43,923 nucleotides of DNA from Firmicutes bacterium UBA5389 (GTDB lineage: Bacteria; Bacillota; DTU025): the NCBI GenBank assembly GCA_002409965.1, contig DHON01000123.1, positions 1 through 43,923 of the forward strand, read 5' to 3'. The notes beneath the pieces are model-generated. The model made no database searches. It saw only the letters and a list, made by a program, of their open reading frames with translations, and was not told the DNA's origin. Shown in pieces: positions 40,478 through 43,923 of the stretch. The stretch's first letter is position 1. Every line of letters starts with the position of its first letter. The translations under genes and the position numbers were made by a program.

Positions 40478-41473
40478 CTACTTAATAGGCATACCCGCTG
40501 CAGGAATTGTCATCCCCAGTTCCTTGTAATACCTGTAAGCCCCCTCGTGAAGAGGCAGGACCGTTCCAAGAAGAGCGTTGTTCGGCCTAATCTGTTCTTT
40601 AATTGAAGCAGGCGCAGCTTCCACAAACCGCTCGTAGTTCTCCCATAGTGCTTTGGTAATCTCGTAGACCAAGTCTTCAGGTAGGTCCTTGTTGCAGTAG
40701 AAGCCGCCGCTGTAACCTACGGTATGAACATCCTTTTTCACACCAGAGTACACTCCGGCAGGGATAACCCATCTTTCCATACCGTGTTTCTTTACCATTC
40801 TGTCAATTACGTCTTCTGGAATTTCCAGGAGACTGACTGGAGAGAAAGTATCCACGTCCATGAACGCAGAGTTAGGAGGCATTGTTAAGGCCGCATAGAA
40901 GTCCAAGTGCTTGTCTTTCAACAAGAGGGCCCCATCAGGAAATCCTACATAAGTAGCTTTACCGAAGTCTTTATAGGTCATATTACATTCTTCTATCAAA
41001 CAATCAAAAACGAGCTTCCCAGTAAAGCCTTCCTTTCCTGGGCTGAAGCGTTTGCCCTTCAGATCCCCTAAGGAACTATAGCCTTTTTCCGCCAAAAACA
41101 GGATATGAAAAGGCTCGACGTATTGGTTTCCAATGTATCGCAGGTTCTTCAAAGGCTTTTCAAATGGCGCCCTTCCTTGCCACGCATCAAGGGCTGTGCC
41201 GCTATATGAATATCCAATCTGAGCCCTGTTGGCGTCAATATCTCTACAGTTGCTAACGCCTCCGCCGATCGTAGGGGAAGCATTCGCGCCTTTTACTTCC
41301 TTAGTGATAACGCTTGCCAACACGGAACCGCCGGAAAACCAGGTCCCCCCTACTGTTCCTGTTGCTATTTTCAGGTACCTGGCGCCCGGGCCTGCAAAGG
41401 CACTACCAGACAACAGAAAGAGGAGCGCCATTACTGACAATGCCCGTACTAACTTTGTTCTCATCTTTGTCAT
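40478..41473 (-). CDS. TAXI-family TRAP transporter substrate-binding protein
   Basis: A 331-residue exported binding protein with a clear signal peptide (basic start, LSVMALLFLLSGSAFA, cleavage near residue 27). TAXI hallmarks: YLKIATGTVGGTWFSGGSVLASVI, then IGYSYSGTALDAWQG, LRYIGNQYVEPFHILFLAE, and the later HEGAYRYYKELG near the end. The ATG at 41473 has GAGGAGG 7 bases upstream. It is the first gene of the TAXI/Rid/PLP operon. Known TAXI proteins bind glutamate or other carboxylates; the ligand here is unknown. Confidence 0.93.
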   Translation of the reverse strand: MTKMRTKLVRALSVMALLFLLSGSAFAGPGARYLKIATGTVGGTWFSGGSVLASVITKEVKGANASPTIGGGVSNCRDIDANRAQIGYSYSGTALDAWQGRAPFEKPLKNLRYIGNQYVEPFHILFLAEKGYSSLGDLKGKRFSPGKEGFTGKLVFDCLIEECNMTYKDFGKATYVGFPDGALLLKDKHLDFYAALTMPPNSAFMDVDTFSPVSLLEIPEDVIDRMVKKHGMERWVIPAGVYSGVKKDVHTVGYSGGFYCNKDLPEDLVYEITKALWENYERFVEAAPASIKEQIRPNNALLGTVLPLHEGAYRYYKELGMTIPAAGMPIK

Positions 41474-41897
41474 AATCCTACCTCCTCATTGATAAGCAAC
41501 TGCCATGGTGACTGATTGCCCTCATTGGGCGGTGGTTCCAATTGTGAACACACGTACTCTGGAATCCTAACCTATAGTGCACCTCCTTCACGTAGAATAC
41601 TGGTACCGTCAGGACTTCCGGATCTTCGGGAAAGCCGCCGGGAGCCCGCTCGTGAGTGAAGATGCTGCCTGTTGCCCATCCATGCTGCTCTGGGGCCTAT
41701 GTGTCTACGATAGTCCACCGACCTCGCGCTTTCAATTTAGCATAGCAGCTCGCAAAATCACGTAGCAACAACACAAACACGCCTAATACACAATGCATCC
41801 GATGATACATGGGCCGCCGTTATCGATACTATCGGGCAGACGCTTTTACTCCCCTCTTGAGTGCTGTATTGCGCTGGGCGCATTATTCTACCCTCGC
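41474..41897. other. Regulatory gap upstream of the TAXI operon
   Basis: About 420 bases between the TAXI gene and the PPC gene. The operon promoter must be here or upstream, but no convincing -35/-10 or -24/-12 pair was found. A TGTGAACACA sequence (about 41544-41553) resembles a Crp half-site but lacks proper symmetry. No gene seen. Confidence 0.4.
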
Positions 41898-42284
41898 CTA
41901 CTTATAGGCTAACAGGAAGAAGTCTGCTGACTTGAATGTCTTGGATCCTTCTCCGATGGCGCCTCCGTACACCTTGGCGCCGTTCTCGGCAAAGGAACCG
42001 TGCAGGTGTATTCTGGGCGCCTCATTATCATAGGTTATGTTGCCTGTGATTGTGCAGATCTCGAAGGCGCCGCCGAATTCCACCTGCTCCACCAGTGGCG
42101 GCAGTGTTGCTCCTTGAGGATAGCGCACTACTGCCTTCTCCATTGAGCCTGCGCATCCCATTATGACTACTTCAGTCCAACCTCCTTCCACAAAGAAGCG
42201 CCTCAGTCCGGCGAAGATATCATCTCCGGCAGGCAAGTGCAACACGTGGGCGACCGCCCCTTCAAGAGCCCTCTGGTCCATCAT
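41898..42284 (-). CDS. PPC/DUF296 domain protein
   Basis: A 128-residue single-domain protein of the PPC (plant and prokaryote conserved, DUF296) family. It has HVLHLPAGDDIFAGLRRFF, the core VIMGCAGSMEKAVVRY, FEICTITGNITYDNEAPRIHLHGSFAE and the end VYGGAIGEGSKTFKSADFFL. The HLHGSF histidines match those proposed to bind metal in this family. Members form trimers; some are fused to AT-hooks, but bacterial stand-alone proteins have no settled function. The ATG at 42284 (or the adjacent ATG at 42281) has GGAGG upstream. It could be a small accessory of the TAXI operon. Confidence 0.88.
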   Translation of the reverse strand: MMDQRALEGAVAHVLHLPAGDDIFAGLRRFFVEGGWTEVVIMGCAGSMEKAVVRYPQGATLPPLVEQVEFGGAFEICTITGNITYDNEAPRIHLHGSFAENGAKVYGGAIGEGSKTFKSADFFLLAYK

Positions 42285-42576
42285 GATACTACCTCCATGT
42301 TACTCCGCGTTGGTATGATCATTGCGCTCTTCCAAGACTCCCAAGACCACTCCGTAGGATTCTTCCCATAGAGCAGAATGCGCTAGGGCGTGCTAGCTTC
42401 GATTCGTCTCAGCCCGGTATTCCCTGTCACACGCGCATTCCACTCATGACTATAGGGTAGGAAGGAACTTCTGCTCAACTACAGGGCGATCAAAGGAACT
42501 AGCGCACAATGCGGCATCGGATACACTGTCGTTCAGTCGTACCGGAAGACCCGACGCCGCGCAGTTCGGCTTCGGT
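42285..42576. other. Gene-free stretch upstream of the PPC gene
   Basis: About 290 bases with no recognisable gene or clear promoter. Confidence 0.4.
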
Positions 42577-42632
42577 GCTCACAGCGATGTTGTACGGCTT
42601 CTTTGAGGCAGAACAGACGAGAGAGACCATTG
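42577..42632 (-). pseudogene. Vestige of a ribose-type binding-protein gene (signal-peptide region)
   Basis: Minus strand reads SASKKPYNIAVS, nearly the same as SKKPYTIAVS at the mature start of the sugar-binding protein at 18591-19535, and the DNA (42577 onward) matches 19431-19485 closely. Similarity stops abruptly on both sides. A short leftover of a paralogous binding-protein gene. Confidence 0.5.
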
Positions 42633-42823
42633 CTGCAAAAATACGCCTCCGGGCCAGTTCATCGGGGTAGGAATCCTGTCTTGGGCGCGTTCACGCAGTA
42701 GGCCGAGAAACTGACCAGCGCAAGCGCTGGAGCAGGGATAGTGTCGAGAGTCAGCAGCAGTTTTCGAGGTACCGTCGCTTCCTGAATACATCGATCTGGG
42801 CCGAGGGCCCCGGAGGGCGAAAT

Positions 42824-42858
42824 GGCCGCATCGTCGCGCTCCGCGCTTCGCTGCGGCC
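42824..42858 (-). other. Stem-loop after the Rid pseudogene
   Basis: Arms GGCCGCA (42824-42830) and TGCGGCC (42852-42858) with a GC-rich interior that can pair further, followed on the minus strand by ATTTCG. Possibly an old terminator for the broken Rid gene. The rest of 42633-42947 shows no gene. Confidence 0.4.
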
Positions 42859-42947
42859 GTACTCATATCCACAAAGCCTGTAGTCGATTCATCTCTGCCC
42901 GCAATCCATGGCTTGAACTCGATTCACGGTCAGTTTCATATGCTTCG

Positions 42948-43227
42948 CTATGCTCTATCTTTGATGCCGACGATTAGCTCCAGTTCTACCGAGGCGTTGA
43001 CAGGAAGTTCAGCAACTCCGATTGCGGATCTAGCATGCCGTCCGCATTCGCCCCACAGCTCTACAAGTAAGTCTGATGCGCCGTTAACCACCTGCGGCTG
43101 TTGAGCAAATCCCGGAGCGCTGTTAACATAGCCGACGACTTTGATCACTCTATCGACTAGATCAAGAGTGCCTAAGCCCTTTTTCAAGGAAGCCAAGCAA
43201 TTCAAGCAGTCTTTTCTCGATGTTCAT
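42948..43227 (-). pseudogene. Rid-family pseudogene, internally deleted copy of 37777-38244
   Basis: It starts MNIEKRLLE with a GGAGGG ribosome site, like the intact gene (MSIERRLHE), then lacks about 188 bases relative to it and resumes out of frame with NCLASLKKGLGTLDLVDRVI to the same end GIKDRA. The resemblance continues into both flanks. Read as written it stops early after about 20 codons. A duplicated Rid gene that was inactivated by the deletion. Confidence 0.88.
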
Positions 43228-43301
43228 ATTGACCCTCCTACAAGATGCTTTACTGGTATGCAGCGGCTGCCTCCGGGCGCTTACGTTCCATAGCGAGAAA
43301 G

Positions 43302-43346
43302 GGCTTTCACGGAAAACGCACCCGGCCCGGGTCTGCCGTGAAAGCC
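43302..43346 (-). terminator. Stem-loop terminator after the OppF-like gene
   Basis: Perfect 11-bp arms GGCTTTCACGG (43302-43312) and CCGTGAAAGCC (43336-43346). On the minus strand it is followed by CTTTCTCG. The loop holds a second GC palindrome (CCCGG-CC-CGGG type). It lies 16 bases past the gene stop. Confidence 0.65.
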
Positions 43347-43361
43347 ACTCTATTGGCCGCC

Positions 43362-43923
43362 CTAGTATCGCAGGCACCTGACTCGATGCCCTCGGTCGAT
43401 CAGCCGCTCCGATGGATGCGTCTCATAGCACCCGGCAGTCGATTCCCGGCAGCGACCGGCAAACCTGCATCCCCGGGGCAGGTCCACCGGGCTCGGCACA
43501 TCTCCCGCCAGGGATGACCTCGCGCGTTTGTCGAAAGGATTTGGTTCAGGTACGGCAACCATCAGTTCACGAGTATATGGATGAAGCGGCGCGAGTAGTA
43601 CCTCGTCTGTGGGTCCGGACTCCACAATCTCGCCAAGGTACATCACAGCAATGCTGTCCGAAATGTACCGTGCCACTGCCAGGTCGTGCGTGATGAACAT
43701 TATGGAGACGTTCGACTTATTGCGCCAGTCTTCGAAAAGCCGCAGTACACCTGCTCTCAGTGAGACATCAAGCATCGACACGGGCTCGTCCGCCACGATG
43801 AAGGACGGACTCAACACAAGCGCTCGTGCTATCGCGACCCGCTGACGCTGCCCGCCGCTCAGTTCGTGCGGATACCGGTAGAAGAAGTCCTTAGGCGGAG
43901 CTAGGAGCCTGTGAGAGTAACTC
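43362..43923 (-). CDS. Oligopeptide/dipeptide ABC transporter ATPase, OppF/DppF type (5' end outside window)
   Basis: The C-terminal 187 or so residues of a peptide-importer ATPase; the frame is open to the window edge. It contains YPHELSGGQRQRVAIARALV (ABC signature), FIVADEPVSMLD (Walker B) and FITHDLAVARYI (switch His). The C-terminal oligopeptide/dipeptide domain follows, with HPYTRELMVAVPEPNP and the Cys pattern GCRFAGRCRESTAGC, which in this family binds an iron-sulfur cluster or is structural. The Walker A half is beyond 43923. The partner subunits must lie to the right. Confidence 0.92.
   Translation of the reverse strand, partial: SYSHRLLAPPKDFFYRYPHELSGGQRQRVAIARALVLSPSFIVADEPVSMLDVSLRAGVLRLFEDWRNKSNVSIMFITHDLAVARYISDSIAVMYLGEIVESGPTDEVLLAPLHPYTRELMVAVPEPNPFDKRARSSLAGDVPSPVDLPRGCRFAGRCRESTAGCYETHPSERLIDRGHRVRCLRY

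Noticed and set aside
41540..41556. TGTGAACACA as a Crp site for the TAXI operon
   Set aside because: Half-sites are too close together for the TGTGA-N6-TCACA form.
42579..42872. 97-codon minus-strand frame
   Set aside because: Low-complexity composition, no ribosome site; only its last few codons overlap the binding-protein vestige, in another frame.
1..43923. CRISPR arrays, tRNA or rRNA genes
   Set aside because: No regularly spaced repeats and no tRNA or rRNA signature sequences were seen on either strand.

Overview
This window reads as accessory catabolic DNA of an anaerobic bacterium. The signs are a tungsten/molybdenum-type aldehyde:ferredoxin oxidoreductase with its own ferredoxin and MoaD-like protein, an iron-sulfur type cysteine desulfidase, a CoA-disulfide reductase family flavoprotein, and several carboxylate and amino-acid importers. 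Base composition is moderately GC-rich, Shine-Dalgarno sites are strong (GGAGG type), and GTG/TTG starts are common. This fits Clostridia-like Firmicutes or Synergistota, but the phylum cannot be fixed from the sequence alone.

Almost every gene is on the minus strand, in five blocks read right to left. (A) 43.9-42.9 kb: the 3' part of an OppF/DppF-type ABC ATPase and a broken second copy of a Rid gene, then an orphan PPC/DUF296 protein. (B) 41.5-33.1 kb: a TAXI-type TRAP importer followed by Rid, a DapA-family lyase, a CoA-disulfide-reductase-like enzyme, a D-cysteine-desulfhydrase-like PLP enzyme and a SelA-like PLP enzyme. (C) 32.99-28.6 kb: a plus-strand island holding a Crp/Fnr regulator, a complete IS1634-type element, a truncated second copy, an istA remnant and other gene fragments. 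(D) 28.5-22.1 kb: a GntR/FCD regulator, a two-subunit UxaA-like dehydratase, a nitrilase and a DctPQM TRAP importer. (E) 21.6-11.9 kb: an RpiR regulator, a Gfo/Idh/MocA dehydrogenase, a ribose-type ABC importer with two permeases, a SIS protein, NanE and an FGGY kinase.

(F) 11.7-0.5 kb: a sigma54 activator with a cysteine-rich sensor, then a near-consensus -24/-12 promoter (9741-9759), then LivKHMGF, a cysteine desulfidase family enzyme, an ATC-hydrolase family protein, ferredoxin, AOR and MoaD-like protein. A frameshifted IS1634-family fragment lies at the left edge.

Each importer operon has its own regulator or promoter signal, or one plausible nearby. The substrates are not known. Block F looks like sigma54-controlled uptake and fermentation of a sulfur-containing or other amino acid. 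Block B looks like catabolism of an amino acid through PLP eliminations, with Rid clearing enamine/imine intermediates. Block D looks like sugar-acid or hydroxy-acid/nitrile use. Block E looks like amino-sugar use. No rRNA, tRNA or CRISPR array was seen.
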